Shown: piece after piece, positions 25,904 to 34,546 of the stretch
Numbering within the stretch: the first letter of the stretch is position 1
How the letters are laid out: each line of letters begins with the position of its first letter
Assembly (NCBI GenBank): GCA_030040965.1
Contig: JASHOT010000215.1
Coordinates: 1-38,399, forward strand
Direction of reading: 5' to 3'
Length of the DNA: 38,399 nucleotides
Source: Candidatus Sulfotelmatobacter sp.
Lineage (GTDB): Bacteria; Acidobacteriota; Terriglobia; Terriglobales; Acidobacteriaceae
The notes under the pieces: generated by a model
What the model was told of the DNA's origin: nothing
Seen by the model: the letters and a program-made list of their open reading frames with translations, nothing else
Database searches by the model: none
Program-made: the position numbers and the translations under genes

Positions 25904-26887
25904 ATGGGAGATCTTCTTCCAAGACGCCGCGCTCCGCGCATTCTGGTGGTTGACGACCAGCCCAGCATTGCCGGCCTGATGAGCCAACTGCTGACGATCC
26001 GCGGCTATGAGGTCATCACGGCAGCCAGCGCGGACCAGGCCGAAGCCGAAATCCGCCGCCAGTCGCCGGATTTGATTCTCTCCGACGTCATGATGCCCGG
26101 CAAATCCGGTTACGAACTCTGCCGCACGTTGAAGGAGAATCCAGCAACCCGCCTGATTCCCTTCGTGCTCATTACCGGACTGAGCGACTCGACCGATAAA
26201 GTGCGCGGCATTGAAGCCGGGGCTGACGACTTTCTCAACAAGCCCGTCCTCGCCGAAGAACTGATCGCGCGCGTCAAATCTCTTCTGCGGCTGAAAGAAT
26301 TTACCGACGAACTCGAAACTGCCGATTCCGTTCTCTGCACGCTCGGGCTGATCGTCGAAGGTCGCGATCCCTATACCGAGGGCCATTGCGAGCGGCTTTC
26401 GGTTCACGCCGCCGATCTTGGCCGTCACCTGGGCATGGACGAAGACTCCATCATTGCCCTCAAGCGCGGCGGATATCTTCACGATCTGGGCAAGATCGCG
26501 GTTCCCGACGAAATTCTGAAAAAGGGTAGCGATCTCACCCCTCCAGAATGGCAGATCATGAAGCTCCATCCCATCACCGGAGAAAATATCTGCCGCCCGT
26601 TGCGCTCGCTGCGGCTGGTGCTACCTATCATTCGCCACCATCACGAGCATACCGATGGTTCGGGCTATCCCGATGGCCTAAGCGGCTCGGAAATTCCCGT
26701 GCTGTCGCGGGTGCTGCAGGTGGTGGATGTCTATGATGCTCTTCGCACTGCTCGCTCCTACAAGCCTGCGCAAAACCACGATCAGGCCGCTCAGACCATG
26801 CGCGACGAGGCCGCTCGCGGATTATGGGATGCCGAACTGGTCAGCGAATATTTCTCCATGCTCAACCAGAAACGCCAAGTTGCGTAA
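25904..26887 (+). CDS. Response regulator with HD-GYP domain
   Basis: 327 residues. The receiver domain (11-125) has D17/D18, phosphoacceptor D61 and K113. The HD-GYP domain (about 145-325) keeps H161, the H193-D194 pair (LHDLGKIAVPDEIL), H222, H246-H247 (HHHEHTDGSGYPDGL) and G254-Y255-P256. This set is that of active cyclic-di-GMP phosphodiesterases (RpfG-like). ATG 25904 follows a 5' region rich in A; the Arg-rich N-terminus LLPRRRAPR precedes the receiver. Partner kinase not visible. Confidence 0.93.
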   Translation: MGDLLPRRRAPRILVVDDQPSIAGLMSQLLTIRGYEVITAASADQAEAEIRRQSPDLILSDVMMPGKSGYELCRTLKENPATRLIPFVLITGLSDSTDKVRGIEAGADDFLNKPVLAEELIARVKSLLRLKEFTDELETADSVLCTLGLIVEGRDPYTEGHCERLSVHAADLGRHLGMDEDSIIALKRGGYLHDLGKIAVPDEILKKGSDLTPPEWQIMKLHPITGENICRPLRSLRLVLPIIRHHHEHTDGSGYPDGLSGSEIPVLSRVLQVVDVYDALRTARSYKPAQNHDQAAQTMRDEAARGLWDAELVSEYFSMLNQKRQVA

Positions 26888-26906
26888 TGCAGCAATGCTA
26901 TAGGGT

Positions 26907-27216
26907 GGTGTCTCAGTGTGAAATCTCAAACGAGCCGGCGTCGTCTCGAAGTCCAGCGATTTTCACCAGCGGGACGAGAGATCTCCCGCACACCGCTTTC
27001 TGCCTGGGGAGATCCCTCTCTCCGCCTGAAAAACGGCTCCGATCGGGATGACGCCTTCAGGATTCGGGCCGGTTCAGGTCGCGGTATTACCGCCGAAAAC
27101 ATGTTTTGCAAACCGAGTTTTGCAATCTGATCCTGCAAAAGTACAATCACAGAGTCTGCGGCAGCATCCAAATCAGATGTTCCCGCATCTTCTTCTCAAC
27201 TGAGAACTGAGACACC
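26907..27216. mobile_element. Possible miniature inverted-repeat element
   Basis: A 310-bp gap between the HD-GYP gene and a glycosyltransferase, with no convincing open frame. It is bounded by GGTGTCTCAGT (26907-26917) and its exact reverse complement (27206-27216). Inside, GATCTCCC (26980-26987) pairs with GGGAGATC (27007-27014), and a TTTTGCAAA-like word occurs three times near 27103-27140. The right terminus abuts the start of the next gene. No target-site duplication could be made out. Confidence 0.45.
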
Positions 27217-27996
27217 TTGTCCCCGACCTACAGCATCGTGATCCCGGCCTACAACGAGAGCACGCGCCTCGGCGCGACTCTGGAAAAAGTACTGGCCTAC
27301 GTTCACGCGCAAGCGTGGGACGCGGAAGTTCTCGTGGTCAATGACGGCTCGCGCGACAACACGGCAGAAATCATCCGCGGCTTTGCCGCCAAAGATCCCG
27401 TCGTGCATCTGATCGAAAACCCCGGCAACCGCGGCAAGGGATACAGCGTCCGCAACGGCATGCTGCACGCACAGGGGAAGGTCGCCCTATTCAGCGACGC
27501 GGATCTTTCTTCTCCGATTGAAGAGGCGCCCAAACTCATTCACGCGCTCGAGAGCGGCGCCGACATCGCCATCGGATCGCGCTGGCTGCGCGCCGAAACC
27601 CAGACCCAGCGGCAGCCGCTGCATCGTCAGCTCTTCGGGCGCGTTTTCAATCTTCTGCTTCGCCTCACTCTGGGTCTCCAATTCGCCGACACGCAATGCG
27701 GCTTCAAGGCATTCCAACGTTCTGCCGTCGACACCATCTTTCCTTTGCAGAAAATTGAGCGCTGGGGCTTCGATCCGGAGATTCTTTTTCTCGCCCGCAA
27801 ACTCGGATTCAAAGTGGCGGAAATCCCCGTCGCCTGGGGTCACAGCGGCGAAACCCGCATTCACCCGCTGCTCGACGGCTCCCGCATGTTTCAGGAGATG
27901 CTGCGCGTTCGCTGGAATGACCTGGCGGGAAAATACGATGGCCCATCGTCAGGAATCACTCCCGCGGAAGCAACAAGAATCAAGAGAATTCCGTAA
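27217..27996 (+). CDS. Family 2 glycosyltransferase, Alg5-like
   Basis: 259 residues, GT-A fold. SIVIPAYNESTRLGATL opens the nucleotide-binding site and the metal-binding FSDADLSSP contains the DxD. GNRGKGYSVRNGM and CGFKAFQRSAVDTIFP resemble dolichyl/undecaprenyl-phosphate glucosyl- or mannosyltransferases. It has no membrane segment, so it would act at the cytoplasmic face. The start is TTG 27217 (after the repeat boundary); a better start is not seen. Confidence 0.85.
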   Translation: MSPTYSIVIPAYNESTRLGATLEKVLAYVHAQAWDAEVLVVNDGSRDNTAEIIRGFAAKDPVVHLIENPGNRGKGYSVRNGMLHAQGKVALFSDADLSSPIEEAPKLIHALESGADIAIGSRWLRAETQTQRQPLHRQLFGRVFNLLLRLTLGLQFADTQCGFKAFQRSAVDTIFPLQKIERWGFDPEILFLARKLGFKVAEIPVAWGHSGETRIHPLLDGSRMFQEMLRVRWNDLAGKYDGPSSGITPAEATRIKRIP

Positions 27997-28021
27997 AGGT
28001 GGGTGCCCGTACCTACTGAGG

Positions 28022-28062
28022 GTGCCCCATCCTAAGCGCGCCTTTTGCGCTTAAGGTAGGAT
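28022..28062. repeat. Post-gene palindrome, GTGCCCCATCC type
   Basis: GTGCCCCAT, then CCTAAGCGC against GCGCTTAAGG with a GCCTTTT loop, then TAGGAT. It lies 25 bp after the glycosyltransferase stop. The leading GTGCCCCAT is shared with 35184 and 38291. Confidence 0.7.
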
Positions 28063-28080
28063 TCCACTCAGCATAAATCT

Positions 28081-29160
28081 CTACAATCTTTCTTTTACGG
28101 CCTGCACAACCCGCCGTCCCATCTCCGCAGTCGAGATCGCCTTGTGCGCCTTGCCTGCCAGATCGGCCGTCCGTGCGCCCCGCGCAAGCACTGCGGAAAT
28201 CGCGCTCTCGATCGCCACAGCTTCGCGCTCCAGCGCAAATGAATGCCGCAGCAGCATGGCCGCCGACAAGATGGCGCCCAGTGGATTGGCGATTCCTTTG
28301 CCCGCAATATCCGGCGCCGATCCGTGCACTGGCTCATACAATCCGACCTTGCCTCCGATGCTCGCCGACGCCAACAGACCGAGCGAGCCCACCACGCCGC
28401 CGGCCTGATCCGACAAAATATCTCCAAACATATTTTCCGTGAGCACGACGTCGAAGTCCGTCGGCCTCTGGACTAAGAGCATTGCCGCCGAATCCACATA
28501 CTGATGCCCCAGCTTCACCTCGGGATATTCCTTTCCCATCCGCGTGACAACCTCGCGCCAGAGTCTCGAGCACTCGAGCACATTAGCCTTATCTACGGAG
28601 AGAACTTTCTTCTTCCGCTTCATTGCCAGATCAAACGCCACGCGCGCAATGCGCTCGATCTCGTCTTCCCCATAGCGCATGGTGTTGATCGCGACCCGCG
28701 CCCCGGCGGCGCCTGCAATCGATCGTGGCTGCCCGAAATATGCCCCGCCCAATAACTCACGCACGATCATGATGTCGGTGCTGCGCACAACTTCGCCGCG
28801 CAGTGGAGAACAGTCTTCCAGTGCGGGGAAAAATACTGCCGGACGCAGATTGGCATATGCGCCCAGTTCGCGCCGCAGCCGCAGCAATCCCGCCTCGGGA
28901 CGCAGGTGACTTGGATTCTGATCGAACGCCGGATTTCCCACAGCTCCGAGCAGGACTGCTCCAGAAGATAGGCATGCCTCGACCGTGTCGGGAGGCAGCG
29001 GATCGTTCGCGGCAGTCAGCGCGGCTCCGCCAATCGGTTTGTGTTGAAGTTGCAGCTGATGGCCGAACAAATCCGCGATAGTCTGCAGAACGGCAACGGC
29101 CTGCTCAGTAACTTCGGGACCAATGCCGTCGCCGCCAAGAATGGTAAGATTCAGGAGCAT
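28081..29160 (-). CDS. leuB: 3-isopropylmalate dehydrogenase
   Basis: A 359-residue beta-decarboxylating dehydrogenase of leucine biosynthesis, oxidising 3-isopropylmalate with NAD. Visible: GGDGIGPEVTEQAV, the substrate-binding LRPA segment, DIMIVREL(L)GGAYFG, DKANVLECSRLWR, and the metal-binding VDSAAM and NMFGDILSDQAGG Asp residues. ATG 29160 starts the conserved sequence; the frame upstream is repeat DNA. It lies downstream of leuA on the same strand; leuC and leuD are not in the window. Confidence 0.96.
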   Translation of the reverse strand: MLLNLTILGGDGIGPEVTEQAVAVLQTIADLFGHQLQLQHKPIGGAALTAANDPLPPDTVEACLSSGAVLLGAVGNPAFDQNPSHLRPEAGLLRLRRELGAYANLRPAVFFPALEDCSPLRGEVVRSTDIMIVRELLGGAYFGQPRSIAGAAGARVAINTMRYGEDEIERIARVAFDLAMKRKKKVLSVDKANVLECSRLWREVVTRMGKEYPEVKLGHQYVDSAAMLLVQRPTDFDVVLTENMFGDILSDQAGGVVGSLGLLASASIGGKVGLYEPVHGSAPDIAGKGIANPLGAILSAAMLLRHSFALEREAVAIESAISAVLARGARTADLAGKAHKAISTAEMGRRVVQAVKERL

Positions 29161-29162
29161 TG

Positions 29163-29320
29163 AGTGATTGAGAGATTGAGTAATTGGGAAATTTGAAAAC
29201 CGAAGCAATTCTAGCGTGAACACGAGGAAAAAGGGGAAAGGGAAAAGGCCAAGTCGGATCAGGATCTTTCCAATCACCCAATGACCAAATGACTAAATCA
29301 CTCAATGACCCAATTTCCTA
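29163..29320. repeat. Inverted word repeat, GATTGAGTAATTG type (leuA-leuB spacer)
   Basis: Left words TGAGTGATTGAGAGATTGAG and TAATTGGGAAATTTG face right words CCAATCACCCAATGACC, AAATGACTAAATCACTCAATG. The middle (29200-29270) is an A/G-rich stretch. It covers most of the leuB-leuA gap. Confidence 0.75.
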
Positions 29321-30694
29321 AACTCCCCACAGATAGTCTTCCTGCTGCGTCTGCTCGTGATGAGATTCTGCGGCGACCGGCAACGGCACGCCGAACGCAT
29401 TCGTCGTCGGAGGAACGTGCGCCGAAGGAATTGGGAAAGGCTTTCCCGGCTCGACCGCGGGTACGGGCAGATTCGCTACCGCGGCCGCTGGGGTAGAAAT
29501 CGGCTCGATCAATGGCGTCGCCGAAGTGGATGGCTTGTGCGTGTCGCGAATCAATTCGAGCAAATGATGATCTTCCACGTGCTTGATCTTGTCGGCCAAC
29601 CGCACAAAGCGCCGATAGATGTCATCCAGCGCCCGGCGGTCGAACTGATATCCCAACTGTTCGCAGCGCATGCCCAATGCATGTCGTCCGGAGTGCTTGC
29701 CCAGCACCAGTTTTGAATCCGGCACGCCCACCGACTTCGGCGTCATGATTTCATAGGTCAGCGGATTCTTCAGCACGCCATCCTGGTGGATGCCGGCCTC
29801 ATGGGCAAACGCGTTGCGTCCGGTGATGGCTTTATTCGGCTGCACCGGCACGCCGGTAATGTCGCTCAACATCTGGCTGGCGGCAAAAATCTGCTCGCTC
29901 GCCACTCCCGTATCATACGGATACCGGTCGGGCCGCACCCGCAGCGCCATCACGATCTCTTCGAGCGATGCGTTGCCTGCGCGCTCGCCAATGCCGTTGA
30001 TGGTGCACTCCACCTGCCGCGCTCCCGCGCCGACCGCAGCCAGCGCATTCGCCACCGCCATCCCGAGATCGTTATGGCAGTGCGCCGAGATGGTGACATT
30101 CTCGATTCCCTTCACCTGCTGGCGGATCGTCGTGATCAGCGCGGCAAACTCCGTTGGCACCGTGTAGCCGACGGTATCCGGAATATTCAGCGTGGTCGCG
30201 CCCGCTTCAACAACCGCCTCCAGTACGCGGCACAGAAACTCGGGATCGGTGCGGGTCGCATCTTCTGGCGAAAATTCCACGTCACCGCACAGCGATTTCG
30301 CATACGCAACCGCTTCCCGCGCCTGGTGAACGCACTGATCGCGCGTGATGCGCAGCTTGTATTGCAAGTGAATGTCGGAGGTCGCCAGAAACACATGAAT
30401 TCGCGGCCGCGCCGCATGCTGCAACGCTTCCCACGCGCGCTCGATATCAGGACGGCAGGCGCGGCACAGGCCCGCAATCACCGGCCGGCGGACGGTCATG
30501 GCAATCGCCTTCACCGACTCGAAGTCGCCGTCGGAAGCGATGGGGAATCCCGCTTCGATCACGTCCACCCCGAGCCGGTCGAGTTGCTGCGCCAGCCGGA
30601 GTTTTTCCTGCTGATTCATGCTGCAACCCGGCGACTGCTCGCCGTCGCGAAGAGTCGTGTCAAATACCGTAACGCGCGCCCGCTCTGCGGTCAT
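29318..30694 (-). CDS. leuA: 2-isopropylmalate synthase without regulatory domain
   Basis: 458 residues from ATG 30694. The TIM barrel has [12 protein letters not shown] (12-23) and the metal-binding HCHND near residue 205; [14 protein letters not shown] and [14 protein letters not shown] are typical of LeuA. The linker helices end near [11 protein letters not shown]. Where the C-terminal leucine-binding dimer domain (about 120 residues in E. coli) should be, there is a 73-residue Pro/Ala/Thr tail (386-458) ending in EDYLWGV. It is expected to catalyse condensation of 2-oxoisovalerate and acetyl-CoA, but probably not to be inhibited by leucine. Confidence 0.93.
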   Translation of the reverse strand: MTAERARVTVFDTTLRDGEQSPGCSMNQQEKLRLAQQLDRLGVDVIEAGFPIASDGDFESVKAIAMTVRRPVIAGLCRACRPDIERAWEALQHAARPRIHVFLATSDIHLQYKLRITRDQCVHQAREAVAYAKSLCGDVEFSPEDATRTDPEFLCRVLEAVVEAGATTLNIPDTVGYTVPTEFAALITTIRQQVKGIENVTISAHCHNDLGMAVANALAAVGAGARQVECTINGIGERAGNASLEEIVMALRVRPDRYPYDTGVASEQIFAASQMLSDITGVPVQPNKAITGRNAFAHEAGIHQDGVLKNPLTYEIMTPKSVGVPDSKLVLGKHSGRHALGMRCEQLGYQFDRRALDDIYRRFVRLADKIKHVEDHHLLELIRDTHKPSTSATPLIEPISTPAAAVANLPVPAVEPGKPFPIPSAHVPPTTNAFGVPLPVAAESHHEQTQQEDYLWGV

Positions 30695-30775
30695 GATCCC
30701 TCTCAAAGACAAACCTTGCCCGGAAATGGAACCAACGCTCTATCGTACGGTCGCCGCAGATAGAAGCAAAACTTA

Positions 30776-30824
30776 TAATTCTTCAGTGATCATAAGAATT
30801 AATTGTATAATTAGATTTGCTAAT
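30776..30824. promoter_or_regulatory. Two dyads between leuA and lysR, likely LysR-type sites
   Basis: TAATTCTT (30776-30783) faces AAGAATTA (30794-30801) across a 10-base spacer. A second dyad ATTAG/CTAAT lies at 30810-30824. The region is far more A+T-rich than its surroundings. Position between a LysR gene and a divergent leuA fits the usual LysR regulatory arrangement. Confidence 0.55.
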
Positions 30825-30863
30825 GACATCTTAAGCATCCATAAACCATGGCAGAGGAAACAG

Positions 30864-31781
30864 ATGGAGCTCTCCCAACTCGAAGTCTTCCTTGCGGTGG
30901 CCCGCGAGCGCCGCTTCTCCCGCGCCGCCGAAAAGCTTTATCGGACGCAGTCGGCGGTCAGCCAGACCATCCGCAAGCTCGAAGATGAACTCGGCGAGGC
31001 GCTCTTCGATCGCTCTTCGCGCGAGGGCGTTCTCACCGACGCCGGCAAAGTACTGTTCGACTACGCCGAAAAATTGATCAATCTGCGCAGCGAAGCCGCC
31101 GAATCTCTTGCCGAATTGCGCGAGCTGCAAAAGGGCAAGCTGGTCATTGCGGCCAACGAATTCACCGTGCTCTACCTGCTGCCGATCCTGGCGGTCTTTC
31201 GCCGCCTTCATCCCATGATTAAGATCAGCGTGGAACGCGCGCTGGGCAGCCACATCCCCGACGACGTTCTTCTCTACCGCGCCGAATTCGGCGTGCTCTC
31301 CTACGAACCGCAGGAGCCGACACTACACTCCATCGTCGTTTATCTCGACGAACTGGTCTTTGTCGCTCCTCCCAGCCATCCTCTGGCCAGCGCAGCAGAA
31401 GTCAGTATCCGACAGCTCGGCGCCGAATCATTCGTAGCGCATATCGTCTCGTCGCCCTATCGCGAGAAGGTTCTTCAACTTTTCAAGACCCACAAAACTC
31501 CCTTGCATATGGATCTCGAGCTGCCCACGCTGCAGGCCATCAAGCAATTTGTTGCCATGGGCAGCGGAGTCGCACTCATCCCCGAAATCAGCGTGGAAAC
31601 GGAACTTGCTCGCAGAGAGCTGGTGCGCATCCCGGTACACGAGCTGCAAATCAAACGCAAGCTGCGACTGATCTATCGCAAAGACGCAAATCTATCGCAT
31701 GCTGCGCGGGCATTTCTGAAGGTCGCAGAAGCGGTCGCTGTGGAGCGCAAAGGACGCTATCGCTTCCAGCGCGAAAAGTAG
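30864..31781 (+). CDS. LysR-family transcriptional regulator
   Basis: 305 residues. The N-terminal winged helix (MELSQLEVFLAVARERRFSRAAEKLYRTQSAVSQTIRKLEDELG, the recognition helix around residues 30-45) is followed by a two-lobed effector domain (from residue 90). ATG 30864 is preceded by AGAGGAAAC. It is divergent from leuA and shares its regulatory region, so leuA is the likely target. The effector is unknown. Confidence 0.88.
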   Translation: MELSQLEVFLAVARERRFSRAAEKLYRTQSAVSQTIRKLEDELGEALFDRSSREGVLTDAGKVLFDYAEKLINLRSEAAESLAELRELQKGKLVIAANEFTVLYLLPILAVFRRLHPMIKISVERALGSHIPDDVLLYRAEFGVLSYEPQEPTLHSIVVYLDELVFVAPPSHPLASAAEVSIRQLGAESFVAHIVSSPYREKVLQLFKTHKTPLHMDLELPTLQAIKQFVAMGSGVALIPEISVETELARRELVRIPVHELQIKRKLRLIYRKDANLSHAARAFLKVAEAVAVERKGRYRFQREK

Positions 31782-31825
31782 GAATCCAGTACTTGAGCCG
31801 ATCGGGCAGGTTGCAGAGGAAAGCA

Positions 31826-31853
31826 AAAGAGCAATGCTCGCGCGTTGCTCTTT
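31826..31853 (-). terminator. Terminator between convergent lysR and STAS genes
   Basis: A 9-bp stem AAAGAGCAA/TTGCTCTTT around a 10-base loop. On the minus strand it is followed by TTTTGCTTT, so it fits the STAS transcript best. Confidence 0.65.
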
Positions 31854-31897
31854 ACTCCCGCATTCGATCAAAAGGCTGATTCGATAAGAATAGCGGC

Positions 31898-32380
31898 TCA
31901 GCAGTCGGCGCAGACCTGCTCTTCGCGAAATGCATCCAGAGCCGCGGCAATCGAAGGCTGCACATCGAGCACGCGATCGAGATGCGTCAGATCCAGCAAA
32001 GTCAGCACCAGCGAGTTCGCGCCCGCCCACTTCAGATTGACGTTCTTCTCCTGCGCCCAGGTATAGAGCAGCACCAGCTCCCCAATTCCTGCGCTATCGA
32101 TCGATTGCACTCCACTCAGGTCGATCACCAGCTTCTCGGTCGAAGGCAATAGTTCGCCCACCATGCGCGAGAGCGTTCGGGCCTCATCGCGATACACAAT
32201 GCGGCCCTGGCAGTGCACAATCATCACATCGCCCAGATTTCGCTTTTCCAGACTCAGTTTCAACTCCGGCTCCTTGTGCGTTGTAGCGAAGGCGGCCAGT
32301 CCGTCAGGCGGCCGGTCACCGCTGGGCCAATCATCGCTTGGACGACCACTGGTTTGCCAATTTGTGTCGGTCGGTTGCAT
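31898..32380 (-). CDS. STAS-domain protein (anti-sigma factor antagonist type)
   Basis: 160 residues from ATG 32380, with longer in-frame starts up to 32470; none has a clear ribosome-binding site. The first 50 residues are Pro/Asp/Ser-rich and look disordered. The STAS fold follows (LEKRNLGDVMIVHCQGRI, then KLVIDLSGVQSIDSAGIGELVLL). The Ser of DSAG is at the position phosphorylated in SpoIIAA-type antagonists. It ends with Cys-Ala-Asp-Cys. No kinase or sigma gene is adjacent. Confidence 0.85.
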   Translation of the reverse strand: MQPTDTNWQTSGRPSDDWPSGDRPPDGLAAFATTHKEPELKLSLEKRNLGDVMIVHCQGRIVYRDEARTLSRMVGELLPSTEKLVIDLSGVQSIDSAGIGELVLLYTWAQEKNVNLKWAGANSLVLTLLDLTHLDRVLDVQPSIAAALDAFREEQVCADC

Positions 32381-32586
32381 GCTAATAGATAGACGCTTGT
32401 GCATGCCGATTGGCACCATTAAATTTTGACTAAATTTGGCGAAGTTGGCTCCGCTCGGGAACTGTTTCATAGCGAGACAAATTTTGTCAGCCGGGACATC
32501 TTGGCCATCCGGTACACTGCATCTAACGGATTTCGTTGACCAAATCTCATTTGCCAGCCGGCGCGATCGCCGGGGAGGAATAATTC

Positions 32587-33108
32587 GTGTCGAAGACTGC
32601 TGCCGCGGTCCTGGGGTTCATTGTTTTTCTTCTTTTTTCTATTCCGATGTCGGCACAATTCAGCGCCTTGCTTCCCAACGGAAACGTCTACGCCGGAGTC
32701 TCCTACGGTCATCTCACCGATGTGATCAATAAACAGCCATATCACGGCTTTGATGGCTCTCTCGAAGCCTTCCCCTTCGCTCGCCTCCCCCACCTCGGAG
32801 CCGTGCTCGACGGCAGCGGTTTCTACCGCGCCGGCGTCACGCAATACGTTGGCGTCGGCGGCTTTCGTCTCTCCAATAATTACGGCAACTGGCGGCCGTT
32901 CGTGCAGGCCATGGCTGGAATTCGCCATGTGACTTCTTACGGTTTTGTCTACAACCCCCTGGTCCTCGACTTTGGCGGCGGCGCCGACTACAAGCTCCCC
33001 ATCAAGAATTTCTCCTGGCGCCTGCAGGGCGACTACCTTCACGGGCATTACTCCGCCATCTCACAAAACGATTACAAGGTCTCCACCGGCCCGGTGTGGC
33101 GTTTCTGA
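32587..33108 (+). CDS. Small outer-membrane beta-barrel protein
   Basis: 173 residues with a signal peptide (cleavage probably after MSA, near residue 24). The remainder shows alternating hydrophobic strands with aromatic ends and finishes in a Phe (VSTGPVWRF), the usual last-strand signature. GTG 32587 follows GGGGAGG. It shares the overall plan (RLQGDYLHG, VSTGPVWRF) with the three genes downstream but is more divergent and lacks their cysteine-bearing segment. Confidence 0.75.
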   Translation: MSKTAAAVLGFIVFLLFSIPMSAQFSALLPNGNVYAGVSYGHLTDVINKQPYHGFDGSLEAFPFARLPHLGAVLDGSGFYRAGVTQYVGVGGFRLSNNYGNWRPFVQAMAGIRHVTSYGFVYNPLVLDFGGGADYKLPIKNFSWRLQGDYLHGHYSAISQNDYKVSTGPVWRF

Positions 33109-33302
33109 TTCTGTTTCGTCAACCCTGAGCCACAGTCGTTTGCAGCCATTGACGGCCGCTTCGATGCGCTTGGTGTGCCCATAATCGCCCACAGCCCATT
33201 TTGGCCCTCCTTCATCTAACAACTTCCTGCATCGATTCGGGTTAACCCATAGTGCCCCTTCAGTTTTCCTGGAATGTCGATGCGGAAGCAGAAAGGAGCT
33301 TC

Positions 33303-33860
33303 ATGCGAAAGTCGTTATTTGTTGTAATCGTTCTCATCGTATTCGCTTCGTTTGCGGCGGCTCAGGTACCCACGTCCGGCAACGTATTCTTCGGATATTC
33401 CTACTTCAACACCAATGTGCCGGGAGCCAACCGCATCAACACCAATGGTTGGGAGGCTTCGTTCGAAGGCAAAATCGTGCCGTTCCTCGGCATGGTTGCC
33501 GACTTCGACAGCCATTACGGGACTGCAAATTTTCCAGCGGTCGACTGCCCCGGCGTCGGCTGTCCCCTCCCACCCTCTAGCGCGAACGTCTCGGCGCACA
33601 ATTTCCTGTTCGGACCGCGCGTCTCCGTTCCAGCCGGCAAATTTCGTCCTTTCGGGGAATTCCTGATCGGCGCCGGCCATATCAATGCCGGTGCGGCCGG
33701 CTCTGATACTTCTTTCGCCACCGCCATCGGCGGTGGCCTCGACTACCGCATCGTTCGTCCTGTTGCCTGGCGATTCCAGGGCGACTACATCCACACCAAT
33801 CTTTTCGGAACTGGAGAAAACAATGTGCGCCTGTCGACGGGTATCGTTTTTCGTTTTTAA
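33303..33860 (+). CDS. Outer-membrane beta-barrel protein, tandem copy 1
   Basis: 185 residues, signal peptide ending ...FAAA. Conserved blocks: QVPTSGNVFFGYSYFNTN, GWEASFEGKIVPFLGMVADFD, LFGPRVSVPAGKFRPFGEFLIG and the C-terminal WRFQGDYIHTNLFGTGENNV to F. The segment between the second and third blocks carries two cysteines (VDCPGVGCP). ATG 33303 follows AAAGGAG. First of three tandem paralogues; the cluster may be co-transcribed. Confidence 0.8.
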   Translation: MRKSLFVVIVLIVFASFAAAQVPTSGNVFFGYSYFNTNVPGANRINTNGWEASFEGKIVPFLGMVADFDSHYGTANFPAVDCPGVGCPLPPSSANVSAHNFLFGPRVSVPAGKFRPFGEFLIGAGHINAGAAGSDTSFATAIGGGLDYRIVRPVAWRFQGDYIHTNLFGTGENNVRLSTGIVFRF

Positions 33861-33897
33861 AACGGGCCCCGATCCTGCACCGAGAAGAAAGGTCCAC

Positions 33898-34512
33898 GTG
33901 CATCGAACCAATATGCATCGAATTGTCCTGCTGCTCTCGCTGTTGCTGGTGCTTGCCGCGCTGGCCTCCGCTCAGGTTCCGACATCCGGCAATGTCTTTT
34001 TCGGATACTCCTACTACAACACCAATCTGTCCGGCGCGAATGAGTGTTGTGCTCTCCTCAATGATCGCCAGAACACGAACGGCTTCGAGGCTTCGTTCGA
34101 AGGCAAAATCGTGCCGTCTCTCGGCATTGTCGCCGACTTCGATGGCCACTATGGCTCGCAGAGCGTCATTTTTCCCGTGTGTCCGGTGGTGGGTTGCGTT
34201 CCTCAGCCTTGCCCAAACTGCGTAGTTCCTAACGGCGATTTCTCGGAACACAACTTTTTGTTCGGGCCGCGCGTTTCCTTTCCAGCTGGCAGATTTCGGC
34301 CCTTCGGTGAATTCCTGGTCGGCGTAGCCCACGCGAACGCCAACGGCATTGGAACCGACAACTCTTTCGCGACGGCCGTCGGCGGCGGCATCGATTACCG
34401 CATCATTCGTCCCATCGCGTGGCGCCTCCAGGGCGACTACGTTCATACGAGTTTGTTTGGAGGACCGCAGAATAACGTGCGCATCTCCACCGGCATCGTT
34501 CTTCGTTTCTGA
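33898..34512 (+). CDS. Outer-membrane beta-barrel protein, tandem copy 2
   Basis: 204 residues with the same blocks as its neighbours. The start is GTG 33898, with GAAAGG five bases upstream; its N-terminus (VHRTNMHRIVLL) aligns with MHRNNIGRTILL of copy 3, whereas ATG 33913 would remove this match. It has the most cysteines: ECC near residue 47 and four in VCPVVGCVPQPCPNC (about 100-115). The C-terminus is the standard strand ending in LRF. Confidence 0.8.
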   Translation: MHRTNMHRIVLLLSLLLVLAALASAQVPTSGNVFFGYSYYNTNLSGANECCALLNDRQNTNGFEASFEGKIVPSLGIVADFDGHYGSQSVIFPVCPVVGCVPQPCPNCVVPNGDFSEHNFLFGPRVSFPAGRFRPFGEFLVGVAHANANGIGTDNSFATAVGGGIDYRIIRPIAWRLQGDYVHTSLFGGPQNNVRISTGIVLRF

Positions 34513-34546
34513 CTCGTGCTGTTCGTGCATTGATAGGAGCGCAAAC

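Noticed and set aside
29161-29277. N-terminal extension of leuB
   Set aside because: The extra 39 codons are translated repeat words; the conserved sequence starts at ATG 29160.
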